64,000 bases of DNA. It comes from Euphorbia lathyris. Its lineage: Eukaryota > Streptophyta > Magnoliopsida > Malpighiales > Euphorbiaceae. Below, piece by piece: positions 31,200-41,037 of the stretch (position 1 is the first letter of the stretch; each line of letters begins with the position of its first letter). The translations under genes were made by a program, and so were the position numbers. The stretch spans positions 14,102,001-14,166,000 of the forward strand of contig NC_088917.1 of the NCBI RefSeq assembly GCF_963576675.1, given 5' to 3'. A model generated the notes under the pieces. The model was given only the letters and a program-made list of their open reading frames with translations, ran no database searches and was not told the origin of the DNA.

Positions 31200-31604
31200 A
31201 ACTTTTTTAGTGTTTTATAACCATCTCAATTTACTTAAAATATAATTAATTAATCATTTGATTATAAAAAACAGTAAGTTATATGTGTATTGAAATTTAT
31301 TACAAAATTTACAAAATAGATTAAAACATATTAAAATTAAAGTTTTTATTTACTCAACCGTAAAAATTATCATTTATGATATTAACATCTCACATCCCAA
31401 TTTTAGTCGTTTGACTTTTTGAAGGTGCATGTACACATATTCAGCATACAACCTACTTCGTTATAACTGAGTGATTAATTAATTATATTTTAAGCAAATT
31501 GATTAAATAAATTGAAAAAGCTATCAGAACACTTTGAAAATTCAGAAGACCAATTAAATTTTTGGACAAATTAATATTACTGGATGACGTATTAAGCCTA
31601 AGAT
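31200..31604. mobile_element. Decayed copy of the 32088-32602 TIR family
   Basis: The right end (GACGTATTAAGCC, CTATCAGAACACTTTGAAA) and the middle segment (CCCAATTTTAGTCGT) align with the right part of the 32088 element. The left end is too diverged to place. The frame at 31630-31881 lies outside this element and shows nothing recognisable. Confidence 0.6.
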
Positions 31605-32078
31605 AAATATGTGTTAACACATTTCAAATTCAATCAATATTCCCATATAAAATTATGTCTAAAATTAGAGTAAAGTAAAAAAAAAAAAAAAACTCATCTG
31701 CTTTCATTTTTTTTATCAAACAAGTATTTGAATTTTTTTTTTCTAAACTAGGACTGAGATTTTCGTTTCCGATTAGAAGATTACTGATGTTTTTCATTTT
31801 ACTTAAAATAAGGATCTCAAAAATGAGCGTTAACAACTTTAAAATTGAAAAATTCATTGACTTTATGATATTTTTAAGCAACTTTTAAACTTTTTAATTT
31901 TGAAGTCATTTATGTGTTGTTTTGCAAGAAAAGAGAAAATGAATATTTTAGAGAAAGAAAACTCCGAAAATGATGATTTTGGAAAATAAAAAAATTTGCT
32001 TCCATAATAAATATGGTATTAAACAACTTTAATTCTTAAAATTTTCAATTTTAAAATTGTGAACAATCATTTTTATCG
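31605..32078. other. AT-rich intergenic stretch
   Basis: No supported feature. The small minus-strand frame here is AT-rich and resembles no protein I know. Confidence 0.5.
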
Positions 32079-32087
32079 TTTTTAGTA

Positions 32088-32602
32088 GGCTTAATACATC
32101 ATTTGCCTCCTGAACTTGTCCAAAAAACTTGATTGGTCCCTTGAACTTTCAAAGTGTCCTGATAGCCCCCTCAACTTACATAAAATATTCGGGTAGCCAT
32201 CTGAATTTGTGTAAAATGTAATCAACTACTCGATCACAAAAAAGTAAGTTAAATGTGAAAGATGTATTCCACACATCTTAGAATGTTATTACATAATTGA
32301 AAAATAGAATAAAAATGAAGTTATTGCTTGTTCAACTATACAAATTGTCTTCTCTAATATTAGCACCGTATACCCCGATTATGGTCGTGTTACTTTTTTT
32401 AAGACTCGTGCAATACATCTTCCGCATTTAACTAATTTTTTTTTTTTTTGTAACCAAGTGATCAATTGATTACATTTTATGAAAGTTCAGAGGGCTAATT
32501 GAATATTTTATGCAAATTGAGAGTGCTATAGGGACACTTTAAAAGTTCAAAGAACCAATCAAACTTTTTGAACAAGTTGAGACAGCAAATGATGTATTAA
32601 GC
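32088..32602. mobile_element. TIR element (Mutator-like MITE), 515 bp
   Basis: It starts GGCTTAATACATCATTTGC and ends with the complement GCAAATGATGTATTAAGC, arms about 130 bp. A perfect 9-bp TSD TTTTTAGTA flanks it (32079-32087, 32603-32611). It is non-coding. Confidence 0.92.
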
Positions 32603-32916
32603 TTTTTAGTAAAACAAAAGTTTTGGTCTCTGTTTAAATAATTTTTGTTTTCAGGTACCAATTTGATTGGATAAAATAGTTTATGGACATGACGAATCTC
32701 GGGCTAGACAATGTCCGGTTTACATCTAGAGATGTAGACCCTTCAACAATGCTATTTCTGGCACATGCATTAGCCTTTTCTCCATAATAATTACATCTCC
32801 TTCAATTATTGGTTAATATTTTTATTTTATATATAGAGAGAAAAAACCGAGATATTTCAATGGATTTTTTTGTCAGAATAATATGTTTTTCCAGAAATTG
32901 ATTTGGTGGTTGTTAG

Positions 32917-33548
32917 TAGGGATGCAAAAGAGGTTGTCTGGTTTGTAAACTGTTCGAATTCGGCTCGGTTACATTGCAAATCGATTAGACTCGGTTCAAG
33001 TTTGAGATCGGCTCAAACATTAATGAGTCCGAGCTTCTTTAGATTCGACTCGAAAGCTCGTGAGCAGATTCGAGAGTTTTTTTATTAATATTAATTATAT
33101 ATATTTTTATTTTATAAATTATGTAATTTTGAAGCACACATAAATGTTTGGTCCAAAACTCCTTGCTATTTCAGTGTCAGAGTTTAAGGAACAACATCGA
33201 TAAAGAACTCCGTTCAATTTGAAACTATATGGTTGTTGACTATATGTTAAATTCGAATTTGTTAGATTTTATATTTGTTTAATCTTATTATTTTGTTAAA
33301 AATAGCTATAGATTGTATGTTATATTTATTTTTAGGAGTTTAAATGTGGCATGCCTTCTTTAAAAGACTGATTTTAGATAATAAAATGTTAATCAGGTAC
33401 AATCAAATATATTCAAAACTATTTAAAAAAATTCAAAACGAACCGCTCCGACGAGCTTTGAGCTCGAGCCGAACCTATATCGAGCTCGAGCCGAGCCGAG
33501 CCTGCCCTTGCCCCTATTCGGTCTTGGTTCGGCTCGGTTGCACCCCTA
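32917..33548. mobile_element. hAT-type MITE, 632 bp
   Basis: Ends TAGGGATGCAA and TTGCACCCCTA, with subterminal GAGCTCGAGCCGAGCC motifs like those of the element at 1438. A perfect 8-bp TSD GTTGTTAG flanks it (32909-32916, 33549-33556). Confidence 0.9.
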
Positions 33549-33556
33549 GTTGTTAG

Positions 33557-35149
33557 GATCCATATTGATAACTTGATACTTGAATTTAAACACGTGTCTA
33601 AACTGTGATTGTGAGGATTTTCATGTTCCTATAATCTTGGGTAGACCATTTTTAACCACAAGTAGAACTTTGATAAATGTGCACAAAGGGAAATTAATTC
33701 TGAACATACATGATAAGAAAGTGGAATTTAATCACATGTCTAAACTGTGATGATGATCTGACGTCGTACTCGAGCCTACGGAACAATATGCAGGTCAGAC
33801 GGGGCTGGAGTCTGGCAAACCCGCTCTGATGTCTAAGTCAGTTTCTGAGTTAGGACCGAATGGAAGGAATAGACTAGTTTAGAGGTAATAGTTAACGTAC
33901 TGAACCTTGTGGCTATACCTATATATTTATAGTGTATGATTAGATTTTAAGGTTGTTACCTCTTTAGGAATCCTTACAAGCTACTATTGTATCCCTCAAG
34001 GATTCCAAATCCTGAGAGGAATCTTTTATCTCGTAGGATTCTAGAAGGTCATTTGATGTGTTGAGGTGTGGAGGTTTCGGCATTTGGTGATGGGCCGCCG
34101 CTTGTTGGGCTTAGGTCGCATCAACTGTTTCCGACCTACTGGGACTGTCTTGGATGTGTTTGGGTCTTTATCATACTTTGGACGTGTACCATAACAAGGA
34201 TAGTGATGACATCACACACGTGATATCGTTTAGCCCGATATCACATATGAATACTACTATATTAACATATATGGAAGACTGTGATTGCATGTGAAATATG
34301 GTTAATTATCTTTCACAAGGTCTTAAAATTAGGGAGCTGCAAGGTGGATACTTGCTTGGACCGTTTAGTTTCAATTTAAGCGCTGAAAATCGAGAATGTG
34401 TTAAGATTTTTCTCATTTAGATTTTTGAGCTTTCTTTTATCCTCTGGCCTTTTTCTTCCACCTAGGCCGCCATAGTTCGCTATTTGGAAGCCGCTTGGGT
34501 AACAAAAAAATGTTGATTCAAAAACAAAAAAAACAAAAAAATGTTTATTTTATTATCATTATTTTGATATTTTTGTTATACTTGAAGGATTTGAAGCGGA
34601 AGCATGTTGGTATTTAGGAAACGAATTTCAAAAAAATTTCCTAAACAAACAATCAGTGTGATCCAATCGCTCTGATTAAACAGTCAAACATCCAATGTTT
34701 GACATCAAATCCTTAACCAGGATCATTAAGTTCTTTAATAATCAAATTGATATTTATTCTACGAGATTAGAAAAATACCTCTTGTAGATTCCAATCGGGT
34801 ATTAAAGCTTCTCTCGTGGTGAAGCCTCTAGTCACTCCACTAAGTCGATTAGATCAAACCTTGAAGAAATTAGAACTCTTGCTCAATTTTTGATCAAAAA
34901 CCGAAAATCAACCAAAGGTGTATATCATTACCAAAAACCAAGTTTATATATATATAAACATATCAATCGAGTAATGGATTGATATGAATTGTGTGCGGTA
35001 GGACACATAATTTACTTTCAAACATTGTCGTATAGTTTTGATGAATTGTGTTTATTATTTTTTAATATTTTTATTTAATTGTGTTCTCTACTTGTTTCCA
35101 TGATATAGTTGATGACTTTAATGACATTGTTTTATAATTTTCTATTAAT
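33557..35149. other. Long stretch without a gene; LTR-like segment inside
   Basis: The segment from about 33750 to 34215 (TGATGATCTGACGTC ... GATGACATCA) has the base mix and layout of an LTR, but I find no TSD or second copy. A short direct repeat (CAC(G/A)TGTCTAAACTGTGAT) occurs at 33590 and 33734. Near 34465 a CCTAGGCCGCC stretch resembles the hAT-type element at 55200. No coding region is visible. Confidence 0.4.
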
Positions 35150-36745
35150 TTACCTATGAACATTATTTTTTACTTGGTTCAGTTGTTTCAAATGATATTG
35201 TCATTAAAAATTTTTTTGACACATTTTAAAGGATATATATTATAAATATACATATTTTTCTATATTAAATTATTTTATATTATTATATTTAGATATTATA
35301 TTACATTTTAATTGCAATTATATAAAGTGAAAATTATAAAATTGGGTCAAATGGGAGATTCTTTTACATATTTAACTCATTTATTCAACCTACTACATAT
35401 CTAGACTATTTTTGTTTGACTCTTCCAAAATACCCTTAACCTTTCATCTTCCCCCTTCCCCTTTCTCTTCCTTGGCGCACGGTATCTCTTTCCCGGGATA
35501 TTCTCAGACCTTTGATCTTCCTCTCTTCCTTTATATTGCGAAATCTGCACCATTTCTCTTCATTACCATGTCTTTTTCTTCTCTCTCTCTACGTCTCTTG
35601 ATTCTTCATCTTCCTATTTCTAGAAACTAAGCCGTAGTTCTTCATCTTCCGTTCTTCATCTTCCTGTTTCTACTCGTCTCTTGGTTTCTTTCTTCTTGTG
35701 CGGATCGAAGAAATCGTTATTTTACGTTATTTTCATTGTTTTTCTGCGTTTATCATATGGTTATTGGCGATTTTAATGGTGAAAGGCGGAAAAAATGTAA
35801 GTATTTACTGTTTTCTCTTCGTTTTTTCCAGAAAATCACTTCGCGTAATTTGGTTTCGTGAAGGTCTGCGAGAAGAAAGAGCCTGAAACGGACGATTTTA
35901 CTTTGCAAAAACGGATTACGCGAAGTCTGCGAAGAGAAAAGTTCATGATTCTTCCCTTCGCAGACTTCACGTAATCTGTTTTCGCGAAGTAAAATCGTCA
36001 CATTTCTCCCCGTAGAATTCGCGAAATCCTCTTTGCGCGAAGCTAAATCGTCGTTTTTCTTCCTAACACGATTAAATTTTTCTGAAAGTGGTTGAATACA
36101 TAACATCCCTTTCAGGAAGGCGGTGTACTAGGATGCAGATGAGATGACTTTCCTTCTGATACAGGGAGAAATTCCCATCAAGATTGGTCATATTTACTTT
36201 GAAATGATTTGTTTGGATTTTATTGTGGCAATCTTATTGTAAATTCTGATAATGTTATGATTTTAATGTTGTTATTGTGGCAATCTTGTTGTAAATTTTG
36301 ATAATGTTATGATTTTAATGTTAGAATCCCTTGTTGTTATGCCTTTTTTGTTATATACCACTTCACAGATTTCACAATATGCGAAGATAAAAAAATGCTT
36401 AAAAACATGTCTTTTATCTTCGCAGGCTTCGCGTATTGCGAAATCTGCGATTTAAAATCATCTACTAAACCAAACATTATCTTCGCAGACTTCGCATATT
36501 GCGAAATCTGCAAAGTCAGACGGGAGGATGAAAGACAAAAGGCTAAAAAATTTCTAAATGTTATATATATATTAAAGATATTTTGGAAAAGTCACACAAA
36601 AATAGTCTAAATATGTAATAGATTGAGTAAATTGATTAAATATGTAAATGTGTCTACCATTTGATCCAATTTTATAATTTTCCTTTATATAAAAAAAATA
36701 TAAGAATATAAATCTGATTAATCCATGATTAATTTCTAAACAGCT
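35150..36745. mobile_element. Old copy of the 55200-55725 hAT-type family, split by a TIR element
   Basis: Sequence at about 35150-35326 (TTGTTTCAAATGATATTGTC, TTTTTCTATATTAAAT) and at 36694-36740 (AAATCTGATTAATCCATGATTAAT) aligns in order with 55440-55680. The 35327-36684 TIR element sits between them, so it inserted into this older copy. The outer left end may reach about 34455. Confidence 0.6.
35327..36684. mobile_element. TIR element with CTTCGCGAAG-type palindromes, copy 2, about 1.36 kb
   Basis: Same family as 26141-27479, with the same TIRs and internal TTCGCGAAG motifs. A perfect 9-bp TSD TTATATAAA flanks it (35318-35326, 36685-36693). It carries no transposase. The frame at 35753-36106 only translates the palindromes. 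Confidence 0.9.
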
Positions 36746-36939
36746 TGTTCGACTAACTATATTTTTTTATTAAAAAAATATTATAGTAACTTTTTTTACC
36801 AAATTATAAGTTGCGTATAGTTTTTTAAAAATATTAAAAATAATTGTTATTTATCACATAGCTCCATATATTTGAAACGAAACTGAACACTCCAATATGA
36901 TAATTGAGCTTGTAAAAGACAATAGACAATGGTTGGATG

Positions 36940-37135
36940 GACATGGTCCTCAAAAATTAATCGGGAATTATTTAAATTTAAATTTTTAAATTTTTATATT
37001 ATTTATTTATTAATTAATAAATTTTTATATAAATTCAATTAAAATATATATTTTATACTATTTAAAAATAATAAAATAAAATTATTTAATATAGAAAAAT
37101 ACGTATATTTGTAATATATTTTTTTGAAAATTAGA
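36940..37135. mobile_element. Inverted fragment of the 55200-55725 hAT-type family
   Basis: GGTCCTCAAAAATTAATCGG through AAAAATACGTATATTTGTAA is the reverse complement of sequence at about 55490-55675. Ends and TSD are not resolved. Confidence 0.55.
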
Positions 37136-37434
37136 AACATCAAAATTTTCAATAATAATATTTTTAAAATAATTCAAATAAATAAAATATAATGTTCACA
37201 AATAATACAATTCACCAAAAGCAATGTCTATACATACCATAAAAATATCTTTAAAGTCTTAAATCATACCATAAAAATAAGTTAAACAACGCAATTAAAC
37301 CAAAATATCCGAAAATTATAAATACAATTTACAAATAACCATACGACAATGTTCAAAAATGAATTATAATAAAAAATAGTTAGTACAAATTCTTTTTGTT
37401 CATCATTGCTTAAGCGGCGTCTATACATGCGGAA
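37136..37434. other. AT-rich intergenic stretch
   Basis: Nothing recognisable before the TRIM target site. Confidence 0.45.
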
Positions 37435-37439
37435 CCTAG

Positions 37440-37630
37440 TGTTGGGTATACAACCCAAGTCCCACATCGGAAAGATACAAGGGAGTTACATAGTTTATAA
37501 AGAAGTTCACCAACTACATTAGTATGAGGCCTTTTGGGAAGGAACCCAAAAACAAATCCGTGTGGGCTTGGCCCAAAGCGGACAATATCATACTAATGGT
37601 GGAGCTATTGGTGAACTCGTGGGCCCAACA
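37440..37630 (+). repeat. 5' LTR of TRIM
   Basis: TGTTGGGTATAC ... GGGCCCAACA, 191 bp, containing TCCCACATCGGAA. Confidence 0.93.
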
Positions 37631-37882
37631 AATGGTATCAGAACCGATGGTTCGGTTGGGAGAACGTGTGTAGAACGTGCATACAATGCACAGCATGAGA
37701 TCTAAGAAGATGTGGGAGGCTCTCAGTATGACCTCGCGATGGGAAATATGTGCTTGGTGTCTTGTGTCGAAAGTCTTCCTGATATTGTGGTGGTCAGGCG
37801 GCGTGTTTCGCGGGTTGGCGGCGGTACAAGATGATTAGACAGATTATCGCTGAAGGGGAGGCTTGTGGTCCTTGGTCCGAGG

Positions 37883-38508
37883 TAGACCTGTTCATGGGTT
37901 GGGCCGGGCCTAGTCGGGTTTACCACATATTTATATTGTCCAAGCCCAGCCCAGCCCGTATTATTTTCACATTGGGCTCGGGCCGGGCTGTGTTGAGTTA
38001 AAAAAAATAAATTCCCAAGCCCAGCCCGGCCCGTCCAACTAATATATATATTAAAAAAATTAAAAACAAATATTAATTATAATTCTAAGAAATAAAATTA
38101 TAATGTGTACTGGTAAAATGTAAATTTATATTTGTAACTTTTAATTTTGTTATAAAAAATTAACAAACAATTTCTTAAAAAAAACAGTGATATACGTTGT
38201 TGTAAAGTATTAAACATATATATATATATACACTTCACAATTGTAATTGATGATTTATTTTTATCAATTGTTTGATAATGCTTTACAAGAAATCAAATAT
38301 ATATATATATATATATATATACATAAAATGGTGGAGCGGGCCGGGCCGAGCCAATTTGGGTTTTTAAAATAAATCCCAAGCCCATCCCATTTTATGTGCG
38401 GGCTTGTACGGGTTCGGGTCGGGCCGAGTCAAATGATGAATATATATGTCCAAGCCCAACCCATGATGGACGGGCTTGGGCGGGTCAGCGGGTCTATGAA
38501 CAGGTCTA
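37883..38508. mobile_element. hAT-type MITE nested in the TRIM, 626 bp
   Basis: Ends TAGACCTGTTCATGGG and ...TATGAACAGGTCTA, with subterminal GGGCCGGGC / GCCCAAGCCC motifs. The 8-bp flanks GTCCGAGG and GTCCGGGG match at 7/8. The insertion lies directly beside the TRIM polypurine tract. The middle contains TA microsatellites (38218-38229, 38299-38322). Confidence 0.85.
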
Positions 38509-38522
38509 GTCCGGGGGGAGAT

Positions 38523-38713
38523 TGTTGGGTATACATCCCAAGTCTCACATCGGAAAGATACAAGAGAGTTACATAGTTTATAAAGAAGTTCACCAACTAT
38601 ATTAGTATGGGGCCTTTTGGGAAGGAACCCAAAAACAAATCCGTGTGGGCTTGGTGCAAAGCGGATAATATCATACTAATGGTGGAGCTGTTGGTGAACT
38701 CGTGGACCCAAAA
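38523..38713 (+). repeat. 3' LTR of TRIM
   Basis: A 191-bp copy of the 5' LTR. The terminal CAACA has become CAAAA. Confidence 0.92.
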
Positions 38714-39000
38714 CCTAGACGGTTAAAAATTGCCTAATGACTAAAAAATCTACTAAAGAACTGAATGCAACTGAATTCAACTGAACTAAATGCTACTGAA
38801 CTGAACTGAAATTATTGATACTAAAATTAAGTGACAAAGAACATGACCTAATACCATCAAAATATAATGGAATTCTCTTCCTCCGGAGCTGATTCAGCAT
38901 TTTCGCAAACAACAATCTTCTTCCTCTGGTATGTCTTTGGCTAAACCCATTTGATATTCTATGAATGAATCAAGTAATAAATTGACTAAGGCTGAGGAGC

Positions 39001-39055
39001 AAAAGGAGGAATCCGCCCGAGGAGGGGCTCGCGTCTGATTAGCTAGTTGGTGAGG
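39001..39055 (+). pseudogene. Nuclear fragment of plastid 16S rRNA gene
   Basis: The stretch including GAGGGGCTCGCGTCTGATTA and AGCTAGTTGGTGAGG matches the conserved 5' domain of plastid/bacterial 16S rRNA. Homology stops after GTGAGG, and the next bases (CCTCTTTCGCTATCCCTATC ...) look like a different plastid segment joined to it. It is far too short to function. Confidence 0.82.
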
Positions 39056-39443
39056 CGGTTTTTTCCTCTTTCGCTATCCCTATCCCATAGGTACAGCGTT
39101 TGAATCAATAGAGAACCTTTTCTAAAGAAAATTGAAAATCTGTTCATATTCATAGAAAAGCCTTTCCCGCCCAAGCCTGGCTAAGGAAGAGTTAGGGGGC
39201 GTAAAACAAAAAAAGAAATTTTCCTAATTCCTGAATCTCGTACCGGGAATAATCAATGTCAGTACTCCAATCATTCATAACAAACACTTCTATTCTCCGG
39301 AAGCTGATTAGGATCAAACTTGCATCTTTTGGTTTGTTCCCAGATTATGAACACTTGGGATGGAATATAAATATTTTAAACCAATTGAAGAATAGGATTT
39401 TTTGCCCGGAGGAAGAGAATTCCATTATATTTTGATGGTATTA

Positions 39444-39590
39444 GGTCATGTTCTTTGTCACTTAATTTTAGTATCAATAATTTCAGTTCAGTAGCATTTA
39501 GTTCAGTTCAATTCAGTAATCAGTTCAGTTGCATTCAGTTCTATTAAGTTCAGTTCAGTTTACTTAATTTCAGTAAAAAAGAACAGAGCA
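39444..39590. mobile_element. Harbinger/Tourist-type MITE, 147 bp
   Basis: Bounded by TTA on both sides (39441-39443, 39591-39593), with ends GGTCATGTTCTTT and AAAAGAACAGAGCA, and a body of repeated CAGTTCAGTT. The element at 62992 belongs to the same group. Confidence 0.7.
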
Positions 39591-39702
39591 TTAGAAAGAG
39601 AAAGGAGAGTTAGAGAGATGTAATGGAGGAAAAGTATGAGAAGGGTAAAATGAGTATTTTAGGTTTTAGAAGTGAGAAAAGAGAGAGAATCAAGGTCACA
39701 AA

Positions 39703-39836
39703 TATTGGTCAACAGTCATAATGGCCACCAGTGTTAAAAAAATGTAAAGTTCAATGACCATAACGTTAATAATTAAAGTTCAGTGGTCACAATATTAAAA
39801 TGGGTAAAGTTCAATAGCTATCGGTGTAATTTACCC
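39703..39836. mobile_element. Right-end fragment of the 476-990 MITE family
   Basis: GGCCACCAGTGTTAAAAAAA to GGTGTAATTTACCC aligns with the right arm of the 476-990 element. The left arm is absent. Confidence 0.8.
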
Positions 39837-39844
39837 TTGATAAT

Positions 39845-40610
39845 TAACATGTTTAGATAGAAAAAAAAAAGGAATAAATTCATCTGAAAACAACCTTGAA
39901 GTTTTCTAATTTTGTATCTAAAACGAATATGTGTAGTGTAGGTATCTTTTGCTATTATTGGATTAGTCGGGTCTTTTTCCATTGTTCAACCTTATGGAAA
40001 AAGACATCAATATGAAGCTCAATATCATCATAAACCAAATTCCTATGTTGAAAACGAGATGGGGGCTGAATATTGTAAAATTGATGGGTGGTCGACATAC
40101 CCTTTTCAATGGGCTTTATTGTAAAGTTTCTAATATATATCTATTTTTATAGTATCGAAATAAAAGAGGATAGTTATCACCGTTCTCAGAAATGAATCGG
40201 AAATGGTAATAGCTATTCTCTCTCATATTACTTTAGGTTTTGATTGGATAAAGAGTTTCAAGGGGTTAGAGAGGGAAAGGTTTCTCGAAACTCTTCATCC
40301 TATCAAAGTCTTATTGTCAAGGATGAAAGAATCTTAAAGATGATATAGTTCTTTAACATAGACGATTCACTCGTCTAAAATTCTTAAAGAGAATAGGACC
40401 AAACTATCTTAATCTGGATGAAGGGATTCTAGAAGCTCCATCTGAATATCCACTCTAACTAATTAAGAAAATATGGGGTTAAAGATCATTTACCAAACAA
40501 TTTATAGAATCATGGTATCCTTCAAATAATTTTTAATTTTAGGGTGGTCAATGCATCCGTCTGAGTTAAATTATTGGACTGACTATACAATAGTTAAAAT
40601 CTCGACCGGT
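39845..40610. repeat. Dispersed repeat shared with 54073-54440 and 62580-62890
   Basis: 39845-40230 is about 90% identical by eye to 54073-54440, in the same orientation. 40300-40610 is related more distantly to 62580-62890 (GAAGGGA-TCT-GAAGCTCCATC). On the minus strand 39960-40125 and its copy encode the same short C-terminal-looking peptide ending at the same TAA, but the differences are mostly amino-acid-changing. Origin unknown; possibly a captured gene end or an unrecognised element. Confidence 0.6.
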
Positions 40611-41034
40611 GTAAAAAGTTGCACTCTGATTATGTCCGGTATAATTTTGACAATTAGGTCTAGTAGTATGAAAAGTAGGGTTAGAATTAATTTGGTCATG
40701 TGCTTGAATAAGTCTATTGTTGAGGAAGAAGGATGGTCGGGTGGCTAAGGGTTCAAGGCCTCTGATGTACGGGGGTTGAGTGTAACCTAGGTTATTTTAA
40801 AAAATTATAGAATTTTGGTGCGGGTGAATAATTGTGTCAAAATACGAAGCTCTAAATGAACTACTATTCAAGGACGGCAAAAGATAAGAGTATGTGATAG
40901 AGAGTTGAGGAGGCGGTAGCGGAATATTATGAATAGAGGGGAGAAAGAGGCCGAAAATTGTGATGGACAGAGTGAGTTATGAGAGGTGAGACATTATCAA
41001 AGATTAGACCTTTCTACTTGACCATTCGCCTTCG
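40611..41034. other. Intergenic stretch, nothing recognised
   Basis: No gene or repeat can be supported between the dispersed repeat and the end of the Copia fragment. Confidence 0.45.
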
Positions 41035-41037
41035 TTT

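Larger units (their letters stand above)
37440..38713 (+). mobile_element. TRIM (non-autonomous miniature LTR retrotransposon) with nested hAT-type MITE
   Basis: Two LTRs of 191 bp (37440-37630 and 38523-38713) and a perfect 5-bp TSD CCTAG (37435-37439, 38714-38718). TGGTATCAGAACC at 37633 is an initiator-Met-type primer-binding site, and CCGGGGGGAGAT (38511-38522) is the polypurine tract. The internal region has no gag or pol. Nearly half of it is a nested hAT-type MITE; without that the internal part is about 260 bp. Movement would depend on proteins of other elements. Confidence 0.93.
38753..39590. repeat. Inverted repeat flanking plastid-like DNA
   Basis: The left arm (about 38753-38886) and right arm (about 39403-39545) are inverted copies. 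They share the AACTGAACTGAA-rich MITE body, CAAAGAACATGACC and a further 38 bp through TAATGGAATTCTCTTCCTCC. The roughly 515-bp loop includes plastid 16S rDNA. Confidence 0.85.

Noticed and set aside
39001..39055. Possible functional rRNA gene
   Set aside because: Only about 55 bp of the 16S match are present and homology stops abruptly. It is a nuclear plastid-derived scrap.
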